From positions 1 to 11,064 of the forward strand of contig CAYNPH010000105.1 of NCBI GenBank assembly GCA_964399035.1: a stretch of 11,064 nt of DNA, given 5' to 3'. How positions within the stretch are numbered: the stretch's first letter is position 1; each line of letters opens with the position of its first letter. Below are positions 1-6,158 of this stretch, one piece after another. Under the pieces are notes generated by a model. That model was not told the DNA's origin. It saw only the letters and a program-made list of their open reading frames with translations, and did no database searches. The position numbers were made by a program, and so were the translations under genes. Source of the DNA: WAOL01 sp964399035. GTDB taxonomy: Archaea > Thermoproteota > Thermoprotei_A > Sulfolobales > NBVN01.

Positions 1-157
1 CCCCACGCCCTCACCACTACCGCAACCTACCATATCATTTAGCTCCATCCACCCAAGTCATAACACATAAGCCAATCAAGAATCCCTATCCCACCCAATC
101 AGCTTCCTTAAAAAATCACGGCTCACCATCACTAACCCCGCCCTAACAACGCTACTC
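1..157. other. Left-edge flank, no confident gene
   Basis: This stretch lies beyond the left CRISPR array and holds nothing I can assign. On the minus strand there is a TATA-like run (TTTTTTAAGG, about 107-116). Further left, an ATG at 48 opens a frame that stays open to the window edge (16 codons), which could be the start of a leftward gene. That is too short to support. I looked for a further decayed CRISPR repeat near 97-120, the next expected position, and found only a weak resemblance. Confidence 0.3.
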
Positions 158-253
158 TATAACACTTTATCCCCCTATACGGGATTAGCCCTCCAAAGAA
201 CCTTAAGTCCATGGCAGACTTCTTCGACCCTCTTATTCCCTTATGTGGGATTC
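158..253. repeat. Left arm of 96-bp perfect inverted repeat (array distal end)
   Basis: These 96 bases are the exact reverse complement of 10969-11064. The unit contains the degenerate last repeat, one spacer and a more decayed repeat. The right copy is cut by the window edge, so the true length of the inverted repeat is unknown. Base 158 pairs with the last base of the window. Confidence 0.95.
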
Positions 254-388
254 CGCACATCATCATCCGGCCCTAACGTCCCGCCCCTCAAACGACTTTC
301 TCTATTCCCTTATGTGGGATTTCATAATATTCACGGTCATCGGGATACTCATCCTTAAGAAGATCTTTCTATTCCCTTATGTGGGATT

Positions 389-479
389 TCATTTCGGTCG
401 AGATTGAGGGGTTGTCTGGAGCGTCTATTTTTGGAAGGCGCAATATCAGGAAATCATTTCGGTCGAGATTGAGGGGTTG
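389..479. repeat. 26-bp direct repeat inside a composite spacer
   Basis: The 26 bases at 389-414 recur exactly at 454-479, an offset of 65 bp, which equals one repeat-plus-spacer period of this array. The first copy begins at the edge of the repeat at 365-389. The second is preceded by GGAAATC where a real repeat has GGATTTC. The sequence between them (about 424-453) keeps only traces of a repeat, TCTATT at 424-429 and GGA at 449-451, with unrelated bases between. Confidence 0.9.
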
Positions 480-622
480 CTTCATCCGGCGCTTTCTATT
501 CCCTTATGTGGGATTCGTGGTTTGTTTTTTTGTTTTTCTTGTTGTTTGTTTTGTTTGTTTTTATTTATGTTTTGTGTTTTCTTTGTGCTTGATGCGCTTA
601 TTTTGAGGGTTCTTCAAGGGCA

Positions 623-673
623 ATCGTAACATCATTATGTATTATGGTGGGCTTTAAAAGCTATGTTACGATG
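623..673 (-). promoter_or_regulatory. TATA-like box flanked by inverted operator-like motifs (left)
   Basis: ATCGTAACAT (623-632) and its inverse ATGTTACGAT (663-672) flank the TATA-like CTTTAAAAG at 652-660. Read in the direction of array transcription, one motif sits just upstream of the TATA box and the other about where transcription would start. The right leader has the same arrangement (10682-10691, TATA-like at 10694-10702, 10722-10731). This is what a repressor or dual-site regulator target would look like. The binding protein is unknown. Csa3 is the known type I-A regulator family, but no csa3 gene is in the window. Confidence 0.5.
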
Positions 674-675
674 AT

Positions 676-754
676 CCACGCGTGGCAAGCACTTAAGAAC
701 TTTTCGCTACCCACAATCCACCAAAAGAGAACACACCAACGTAACGCTACGATG
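676..754. repeat. 79-bp identical inverted leader block (left copy)
   Basis: These 79 bases are the exact reverse complement of 10600-10678. The block starts with the perfect 10-bp palindrome CCACGCGTGG (676-685). Near its other end it carries the ACCAACGTAAC motif (735-745), which runs on into GCTACGATG. It is the longest identical stretch shared by the two leaders, and it is not coding. Confidence 0.9.
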
Positions 755-843
755 GTTCTTATAGGTTATTTGACATGATTTTGGTTTTCGTTGTTATTTC
801 TTTAAGCAATCTTACATGTTATGCTTTAGCGTGTTACGTTGGT
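735..843. promoter_or_regulatory. Inverted motif pair between left array and interference operon
   Basis: ACCAACGTAAC at 735-745 faces its exact inverse GTTACGTTGGT at 833-843, offset 98 bp. The intergenic region on the other side of the locus has the same pair at 10510-10520 and 10609-10619, offset 99 bp, with one changed base. One motif of each pair belongs to the array leader and the other lies on the cas-operon side. After the second motif, the two regions remain alignable for about 30 bases toward their cas operons. A shared regulator or an architectural protein is a reasonable guess. Confidence 0.5.
798..830 (+). promoter_or_regulatory. Possible promoter of the interference operon
   Basis: TTTCTTTAAGCAA at 797-809 is the best plus-strand TATA-like sequence upstream of csa5. 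It would place the transcription start near 828-832, at the TTACGTTGG motif. No gene starts immediately there, so the transcript would carry a T/G-rich 5' region of about 175 nt to the csa5 start chosen here. Weak evidence, from sequence alone. Confidence 0.3.
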
Positions 844-1006
844 TATTGGGTGTAGGGTGTTTTTGCTTGTCTGATTCAGGTGGTTGTGTTTTTCTGTGTT
901 TTTCTGCGTCGTTTTTTGTTCTTTTGTTTTAGCTCTTATGTTAGAAAGGTTTTTGTTGTGTTGCTATCATAGTTTTCTTTGGTGTTGTTTGTTGGGTTTG
1001 GGTGGG

Positions 1007-1489
1007 TTGGTTACTGATCGTTTAGTTAAGGATTTTGGCTTGGTTGTTGAGCTTTTAAGAATGGCTTCTACTGGTAAGGATTACGTGCATGATGAGTTGC
1101 TTCGTTGCGATAACGTTGAGTGTGTTTCAGAGGTACTCTATAGGGTTGGGCGTAGGTATTATAGTGACACCGGGTTAAGGGCCCTTTACAGGAGGGTTGC
1201 AGGGCTTTATGAAGGTAGCTTGGGCACGGTTTTTCTGGGCTGTGCTGCTGATGCTGGGAGGGATCCGGAAGCCTTAGCATCGGAGGTTTGGGCGCTTCAC
1301 TATGGCAAGTTAGCTAAGACTTATGGCGATGAAGTTGCGGAGTTCCTTAAGTGGCTTGAGACACTGCTCGCCGAAGGTAAGGATGAGGAATTTAAGAAAG
1401 TGTTAACGATACTGGCCACCATAAGCTTCACCCCTGGCTACCTGAGGCTACCTCCTAGGTGTCTCGACAGAAAATATTCTTCCGGGTGA
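1007..1489 (+). CDS. csa5: Csa5, small subunit of the type I-A surveillance complex (Cas11a)
   Basis: This is probably the alpha-helical small subunit that packs along the Cas7 backbone of the archaeal Cascade complex and helps hold the target DNA. The call rests mainly on position: first gene of the operon, directly before cas7, where csa5 sits in type I-A loci. Size also fits (about 140-160 residues), as does helical, charged sequence with no enzyme motif. The frame is open from ATG 884, but residues 1-41 of that longer version (mostly F, V, C, L) look like translated T-rich noncoding DNA. I chose TTG 1007, preceded by a GGGTGGG stretch; the first internal ATG at 1061 is the alternative and would give 142 residues. 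The gene ends in GGGTGA, which also serves as the ribosome binding site for cas7. Start uncertain; function fairly likely. Confidence 0.7.
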   Translation: MVTDRLVKDFGLVVELLRMASTGKDYVHDELLRCDNVECVSEVLYRVGRRYYSDTGLRALYRRVAGLYEGSLGTVFLGCAADAGRDPEALASEVWALHYGKLAKTYGDEVAEFLKWLETLLAEGKDEEFKKVLTILATISFTPGYLRLPPRCLDRKYSSG

Positions 1490-1495
1490 TCATGC

Positions 1496-2470
1496 ATGAG
1501 TGGTAAGACCACGCCTTGGAAGTACCCCATAACTGTTGGGGTAGCGTTCCGAGTACTCATAAATGTGGCCAGCCCCTCACATGAGGCAGCTACTGGTGAG
1601 TACACCGAGCATAAGAAAGCGCCAATACACTACAACGGTAAAACCTACTTGGACGTGCCGATAATATCTGGGAATGCGTTAAGGCGGTACGTGAAGGAAG
1701 CATTAATAGTGACCGCCAGTAAGCATGGCTTACCCCTAGGAAACCTATGTAGGAAAGGAATATTCACGCACTGGAACACGAAAACAGACATAAATGAAGA
1801 CGTCAACGTTGGTAGCATAAGCGTCGATAAGGTCAAGGATCTACTCAAGAAATGTGTCATGGAGGACGTGGCGGGCTTCATGTACGCCGAGGGGGGAGCC
1901 TCGATAATTAGGTTTAGCAGGCTACACGCAGCAACCATGAAGCCCACCTACGAATCCTTGAGCCAAGCGAAGGTATACCCAATACAGTTCGCTAGGCACG
2001 TGCCGGGCAAGGAAAAGGGGGGCGGTAAATCAGGTCAGATGATATTCAGGGTGGAGCACATAAGTGGCGAGTTCGCTGGTCTCATAACGCTGGACGCTCA
2101 CCTGCTGGGATTCGACGACTACACGCAGGAGTACTTCGTAGACGTAGGCGGGGTTGGGAGAAGGGCTGAGGCAGTGCTTGAGGCCATCTACTTAGCCCTA
2201 AACAGGCTCGGGGCGATGAAGGCACGCTCAATGACCATAGGTGACGTTACATCATTAGTAATAACCGTGGCACAAGGACTATTCACACCAGTAGACCCGG
2301 CGAGGAAGGGCTTCGTGGAAGCGACGCTAAAGGAAGCTGAGGCATACAGGAAATTAACTGGGTGGGGCGTGGAGGTAATGGTATACCCGAAGAATGAGCC
2401 AAGCATAGGTGAGGCATTCGAGAAGGCAAAGAACAAGCTAAGCGAGTTAATCGGCAACTCACTTAAGTAA
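1496..2470 (+). CDS. cas7: Cas7 (Csa2), backbone subunit of the type I-A Cascade
   Basis: This RRM-fold protein polymerises along the crRNA spacer to form the backbone of the interference complex. The 324 residues match the Csa2/DevR-type Cas7 pattern: an N-terminal beta strand region (VGVAFRVLINVAS), then the GEYTEHKKAPI segment, then VPIISGNALRRYVKEAL (about residues 54-70), the helix entry typical of Cas7. A glycine/lysine-rich stretch near residues 165-180 (GKEKGGGKSGQ) is likely a flexible RNA-contacting loop. The start ATG follows the csa5 stop by 6 bp, with GGGTGAT as ribosome binding site; an ATG at 1492 is in another frame. A 50-bp gap follows before cas5, the largest spacing in this operon. 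Family assignment is solid; the loop's role is inference. Confidence 0.93.
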   Translation: MSGKTTPWKYPITVGVAFRVLINVASPSHEAATGEYTEHKKAPIHYNGKTYLDVPIISGNALRRYVKEALIVTASKHGLPLGNLCRKGIFTHWNTKTDINEDVNVGSISVDKVKDLLKKCVMEDVAGFMYAEGGASIIRFSRLHAATMKPTYESLSQAKVYPIQFARHVPGKEKGGGKSGQMIFRVEHISGEFAGLITLDAHLLGFDDYTQEYFVDVGGVGRRAEAVLEAIYLALNRLGAMKARSMTIGDVTSLVITVAQGLFTPVDPARKGFVEATLKEAEAYRKLTGWGVEVMVYPKNEPSIGEAFEKAKNKLSELIGNSLK

Positions 2471-2520
2471 GGAATAAGTAAAACACCCGTCACCGAGAAC
2501 CTTCACGCCGTGTGTGAACC

Positions 2521-3324
2521 ATGGCACGCCACCTAAGGTACGCCTCAATAGAGGCGGAAGTAGTTAACGTAAGGTACAGAACCCCGGCATCTTACCAGAG
2601 TAGGCCAGCTCACCCGCCATCACCAGCAGCGGTGAAGGCAGCCATAGCTAGGGCTGCCGCGCAAATAGGGGGAGAGGAAGCATGGATGGGGATCATTAGC
2701 GGTGTCGTATGGGGAACGTACTCCATACTCAAGCCATTCTCATCAGTAACGTACTTGGTCAGCAGGCTCCAACCACCAGAACAAAGAAAGAGGAGCAAGC
2801 AGAAGCGAATCGCAAGTGCCGATCCAGCCAAGCAAGGGTTCAAGAAGCCAAGCAACGTTTTCCCTGTGGGCGAGTACTTAAGCGGTGAGTTCAGGATAGT
2901 TGCGATCTACGATGCGGGTAAGGTGCCGGATGAGTTAGTGGTTAAGTCACTACTGGGACTTAACATACTGGGTGATAATGACTCCATTGTTACGCCGAAG
3001 CCCTCAACGCTGAGGTCAGGGTCAGTCAACGTTGCGGGGGGTAGTGAGGTAGGTGTTGCCACTACGTCGTACGTGTTTAGGCTACGTGATGCTACGCCTA
3101 CTAAGGGTTCATGGTTGCTGGCTAAGTTACCCACGGTAATTAGACCCAGAGGGTTTAGGGAGGTAGTGCGCCTAGAGAGGCCGGTGTTCGAGGAAGTCGT
3201 GATTCCAGCTAAGAGGTTGGGCCAGGTGCTTTTCCCTCAAGAAGTGATTGTCAGGTTAAGTAAGGGTATCGCGGTTACGCTGGGTGATGAGGGCTACGTA
3301 ATATTGCCTAAGGGAGGTGCTTAG
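2521..3324 (+). CDS. cas5: Cas5, crRNA 5'-handle binding subunit of type I-A Cascade
   Basis: Cas5 caps the complex by binding the repeat-derived 5' end of the crRNA and contacts the large subunit. The 267-residue protein has an N-terminal RRM-like strand (IEAEVVNVRYR). This is followed by a Pro/Ser-rich loop (about residues 22-37, including AHPPSPAAVKAA), the place where Cas5 proteins have their PP(S/T) loop and first helix. A basic, probably disordered insert lies around residues 88-105 (EQRKRSKQKR). The C-terminal half is beta-rich with GSW and RPRGFREV segments. ATG 2521 is the first possible start because an in-frame TGA lies one codon upstream. The stop is 3 bp before cas3', and AGGGAGGTG near the end is the ribosome binding site for that gene. 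Confidence 0.88.
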   Translation: MARHLRYASIEAEVVNVRYRTPASYQSRPAHPPSPAAVKAAIARAAAQIGGEEAWMGIISGVVWGTYSILKPFSSVTYLVSRLQPPEQRKRSKQKRIASADPAKQGFKKPSNVFPVGEYLSGEFRIVAIYDAGKVPDELVVKSLLGLNILGDNDSIVTPKPSTLRSGSVNVAGGSEVGVATTSYVFRLRDATPTKGSWLLAKLPTVIRPRGFREVVRLERPVFEEVVIPAKRLGQVLFPQEVIVRLSKGIAVTLGDEGYVILPKGGA

Positions 3325-3327
3325 GTA

Positions 3328-5205
3328 GTGAGGGGCGTACTAGAGAACGAATGCCTTAAGAAAGTGCTTGACATTGGACCCTTCACGCTAAGGGCCTACC
3401 AGAGAAGGGCTGTCGAGGAGGTTTACAACCTTACAGGTTCGGGAGGGGTAGTGGTTGCTGAACTCCCTACGGGTTACGGTAAGACACTAATACCCGTGTT
3501 GCTTACGGCCGCGCTAGTTAGTGAGGGGTTAGTCAGCAGGGTAATCCATACGTACCCTGCAACCTCGATGATAGAACACCTAGTACCAAGGAAGGGAAAA
3601 GAGGAAGAGAAGGTCGAGGTGAGGGCGTTAAGGAGGGCGTTGCTAGAGTGCATGGATTTGAGGGAGGAGGTAAGGCAAGCACTCGTAGGTGTTCGGTACA
3701 TGTTTCGTCACGAGTCACCACTACTAACTAATCCCTACGTGATCACCACGCTGGACACACTAGTGGCGCACTACCTGAAAACCACTTTTACCCGTGCGTT
3801 AAGGGCTTCCGGCAGGGGTACTTACTCCGAATTCTCCGCAGGTGTGATCCACTCCTCACTACTTGTTTTTGATGAGGCACATATGTACCCGGTAGTCACA
3901 GAGGAAAAAGTTAATGGAATCCCAACCCTAGGGAAGGCGTTCAACGTAATGGCCTACATAATGGGTAGGCACGCAGAGGTAGGCGGAGTCTCCCTCATAA
4001 TGACGGCCACACTGCCAGAGCCACTACTACATGGGCTTAAGGAGGTGCTGGCTAGGTACGGCGTTAAGCCCAAGGTAATTAAGTACGATGAAAGCGAGGA
4101 CGACCCGCCTAAAGCGGAATGGAGTTTCAGGCGGGACGTCAGCAAGCGTAAGTACGTCGCGCAACTAAGGAGGGTACGGGGGAGAAGTGACCTCACCAAG
4201 GAAATATCCAGGGAGGCAGTCAACCTAGCGATGGAAGGCAAGAGAGTACTGGTCGTGCTTAACACGGTACGTGATGCTGTCAGAACCTACTCCATGGTAA
4301 AATCAATGACTAACGTGCCCACAGTACTAGCTCATTCCAGGTTTACTGTGGGCGACCGTGAAGAGATAGTGAGTAGGATCAAGCGCACGGCGGGATCCAA
4401 GGAAGGAGCCATACTCGTGGCCACTCAAGTAGTTGAGGCATCCATAGACATAAGCATGGACGCGCTACTAACTGATGCGGCCCCTCTAGACTCCATAGCA
4501 CAACGCGTGGGTAGGGTGTGCAGGTCAGGGCACATGACAAGCGAAGAGTGCGTAGGGGATGTAAGAATATTCTACGCGGAGAAAGGTATGCCCCAAAACA
4601 AAGACCTCTACGGCCCATACGACATAGCCCTAGTTAAGGCCTCGCTAGAGTCCCTCAAGCGGATGAGTGAAGAGGACTTCAATGAATTCTCGATAAAGCC
4701 TAGGGAATGGATAAGCGAGGCTTACAGCGAGGCCTACGCACCGGTGCTCCTACCGAACGACAAGTTACTGGACTTCCTAGAAGGGCTAACCATAAGAACC
4801 TCACCAGCCCTAATAGAGGAGTGGGCCTACGAGGAGTTCGGAGGCTTCGTAAGGAACGAAGATCTAGCAATCACAGTGCTCGTTAACCGAAACCTGATCA
4901 ACAGTTACTTGAAGGAACCTACGGACTGGGAGCAATCCCTTAGAGAGGCGGTGCGTGGCGCGGTTAGGAGGGAGCGCATGGTTAAGGTTAAGCTAGGCAT
5001 ACTCATCAACATGCTAAAGAAGGCGGGCATGGGTAACGTGCCGTTGGCTTGGATAGGGCTAGAACAAGTATCGCTTAGGGAAGCCGACTTAAGCAATGAA
5101 TGGTTCCTGAGGGTAGCTACTCGGGCGGGTGCCTACGTAGTAATTCCTGAGGAACTATATGATAGCGAGTTAGGCTTAATCCACCCCGTCGGAGGTGATG
5201 GCTAA
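3328..5205 (+). CDS. cas3': Cas3', CRISPR-associated DEAH-box helicase
   Basis: This is the superfamily 2 helicase that translocates along target DNA recruited by Cascade and unwinds it for the HD nuclease, which here is a separate protein. The helicase motifs are clear: a Q-like motif (LRAYQRRAV, about 21-29), Walker A PTGYGKT (47-53), motif II DEAH (182-185), motif III TAT (226-228), motif V region (ATQVVEASIDIS, about 365-376) and motif VI QRVGRVCRSG (392-401). There is no HD domain at the N-terminus, as expected for split type I-A Cas3. At 625 residues it is a full-length helicase subunit. The start is GTG 3328, 3 bp after cas5, with AGGGAGGTG at 3311-3319. The stop overlaps the next start in TAATG, so translation is probably coupled. 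Confidence 0.95.
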   Translation: MRGVLENECLKKVLDIGPFTLRAYQRRAVEEVYNLTGSGGVVVAELPTGYGKTLIPVLLTAALVSEGLVSRVIHTYPATSMIEHLVPRKGKEEEKVEVRALRRALLECMDLREEVRQALVGVRYMFRHESPLLTNPYVITTLDTLVAHYLKTTFTRALRASGRGTYSEFSAGVIHSSLLVFDEAHMYPVVTEEKVNGIPTLGKAFNVMAYIMGRHAEVGGVSLIMTATLPEPLLHGLKEVLARYGVKPKVIKYDESEDDPPKAEWSFRRDVSKRKYVAQLRRVRGRSDLTKEISREAVNLAMEGKRVLVVLNTVRDAVRTYSMVKSMTNVPTVLAHSRFTVGDREEIVSRIKRTAGSKEGAILVATQVVEASIDISMDALLTDAAPLDSIAQRVGRVCRSGHMTSEECVGDVRIFYAEKGMPQNKDLYGPYDIALVKASLESLKRMSEEDFNEFSIKPREWISEAYSEAYAPVLLPNDKLLDFLEGLTIRTSPALIEEWAYEEFGGFVRNEDLAITVLVNRNLINSYLKEPTDWEQSLREAVRGAVRRERMVKVKLGILINMLKKAGMGNVPLAWIGLEQVSLREADLSNEWFLRVATRAGAYVVIPEELYDSELGLIHPVGGDG

Positions 5206-6158
5206 TGTCGCCGAAAATACCTAAGGACTTACTCAACCAGGCAAGAAACTTCGCACTGAAAGCCTACGGGGGAGACTTGCTTGCTGGTCCCGGGGAGTCA
5301 CTCTACGGTCACTCCCTAGCTACAGGCATAATAGCACTAAGCATAATCCCGGAGTCTTATGTAACTAAATTGGCTGAGTTATCGTCAACGAGCCCGGACG
5401 CCGTTAAAGCTGCGATAATGCTTGCCGGCTTAATGCATGACTGGGGTAAGGCACTAGCGCCCTACCAAGAATACTTAAGGGGGATGCACTCACACGCGCC
5501 AATAAGGCATGAGATATCGTCATTCATAGCACTAACAACACTAATGAAGCCTAAGAAAGGAGCGGAACTATGCTACCTAGCAATGGCGGGGGCTGTGCTT
5601 TACCATCACCACGGGCTTTACGACTTCACCGAGAAAATAATTAAGTATCTCCGCGGAGGGGTCAGGGCGTGGCCTAACCTTAGGGATAAGGAGCGGGGGG
5701 AGGAATATAAAGCCGACGTATACAGGAAACTAACAAGGCTTCGTATAGCCCTTAATGACTATCTAACTAACACGGAAGCCAGTAGTATCTTAAGCACTAT
5801 CGAGAACTCGGAACACGTTATTGGGGGTCTGGCTGAGGTTAATGCGTTAACTAAGGTAGTGGGTAAGGCAGTGATTGAAGTGGAGGAAGCCGTGAATAGG
5901 CTTAGACACGCGGTAACTCCAGTGCTTGCAGCTCTGATGATGGGTGACAATATATCAGCGTGCATTGCTAGGAAGAGAGACAATGAGAGGAAGCGGATAC
6001 TACTGATCGTTAAAGCCTCAATACCGGTAGCACTTCTCAATAGTAACAGCATCGCAGAGGGTCTCAACGCGGCCGACCTAAGTAGCTATGCTGAATACTT
6101 ACCACGTAATCTTCTAGGATTACTTACCGCTAGGGGTGATCGAGATGAGTATGAATGA
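5205..6158 (+). CDS. cas3'': Cas3'', HD-domain nuclease
   Basis: This is the metal-dependent HD nuclease that cleaves single-stranded DNA exposed by Cas3'. The visible metal-binding pattern is H36 (YGHS), H78-D79 (LMHDWGKAL), H102 (RHE) and H134-H135-H136 (LYHHHGLYD), all in the order expected for Cas3 HD domains. K82 lies in the HDxGK-type turn. The core occupies about residues 30-145. The remaining C-terminal half is helical, and the basic cluster around residues 250-265 could bind DNA or partner proteins. At 317 residues it is somewhat longer than a minimal HD domain. The start ATG overlaps the cas3' stop by one base. The 3' end overlaps the cas8a start region by 8-14 bp. Confidence 0.93.
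   Translation: MSPKIPKDLLNQARNFALKAYGGDLLAGPGESLYGHSLATGIIALSIIPESYVTKLAELSSTSPDAVKAAIMLAGLMHDWGKALAPYQEYLRGMHSHAPIRHEISSFIALTTLMKPKKGAELCYLAMAGAVLYHHHGLYDFTEKIIKYLRGGVRAWPNLRDKERGEEYKADVYRKLTRLRIALNDYLTNTEASSILSTIENSEHVIGGLAEVNALTKVVGKAVIEVEEAVNRLRHAVTPVLAALMMGDNISACIARKRDNERKRILLIVKASIPVALLNSNSIAEGLNAADLSSYAEYLPRNLLGLLTARGDRDEYE

Larger units (their letters stand above)
158..516 (-). CRISPR. Left CRISPR array, transcribed leftward
   Basis: The array is read on the minus strand, with its leader to the right. The repeat is 24-25 bp. On the minus strand it starts (G/A)AATCCCACAT, ends AAGGGAATAGAAAG, and can form a TCCC/GGGA hairpin with a 6-nt loop. Copies lie at 492-516 (leader-proximal), 365-389, 296-322 (a 2-bp insertion near its end), 229-253 (degenerate end) and 163-186 (decayed, 17 of 24 matches, correct spacing). 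Spacers are 390-491 (composite, 102 bp), 323-364 (42), 254-295 (42) and 187-228 (42). The last spacer is identical to the distal spacer of the right array. The repeat end ATAGAAAG would be the crRNA 5' handle by analogy with other archaeal systems. The array is very short, and degeneration increases away from the leader, as expected for old array ends. Confidence 0.95.
517..754 (-). promoter_or_regulatory. Leader of the left CRISPR array
   Basis: This is the leader, reading leftward into the first repeat at 516. The 75 or so bases next to the repeat are strongly T-rich on the plus strand and match the right leader with one substitution over most of that length. About 580-622 has diverged from the right copy, and 623-754 is again highly conserved. 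Two TATA-like boxes are possible on the minus strand. One is at 557-569 (CATAAATAAAAAC), about 45 bp from the repeat, which would give a leader RNA of some 20 nt. The other is at 652-660 (CTTTTAAAG), which would give about 110 nt. Which one is used cannot be decided from sequence. Confidence 0.85.

Noticed and set aside
1..48. Start of a leftward gene at the window edge
   Set aside because: Sixteen open codons (ATG at 48, minus strand) downstream of a TATA-like run are too little to call a gene.
97..120. Possible third-generation decayed repeat beyond the left array
   Set aside because: Only a short CTTCCTTA-like resemblance at the expected 66-bp step, no better than chance by eye.
158..253. 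Terminal inverted repeats of a transposon bracketing the cas genes
   Set aside because: The repeats are CRISPR array ends with recognisable repeat and spacer structure, and no transposase or target-site duplication is seen.
379..606. Plus-strand open frame of 75 residues
   Set aside because: It begins inside a CRISPR repeat, runs through the composite spacer and the T-rich leader, and gives low-complexity F/V/C protein. Not a gene.
884..1006. N-terminal extension of csa5 that could be read as a signal or membrane segment
   Set aside because: The hydrophobic residues come from T/G-rich leader-like DNA. A membrane segment makes no sense for a Cascade subunit, and later starts give the expected size.
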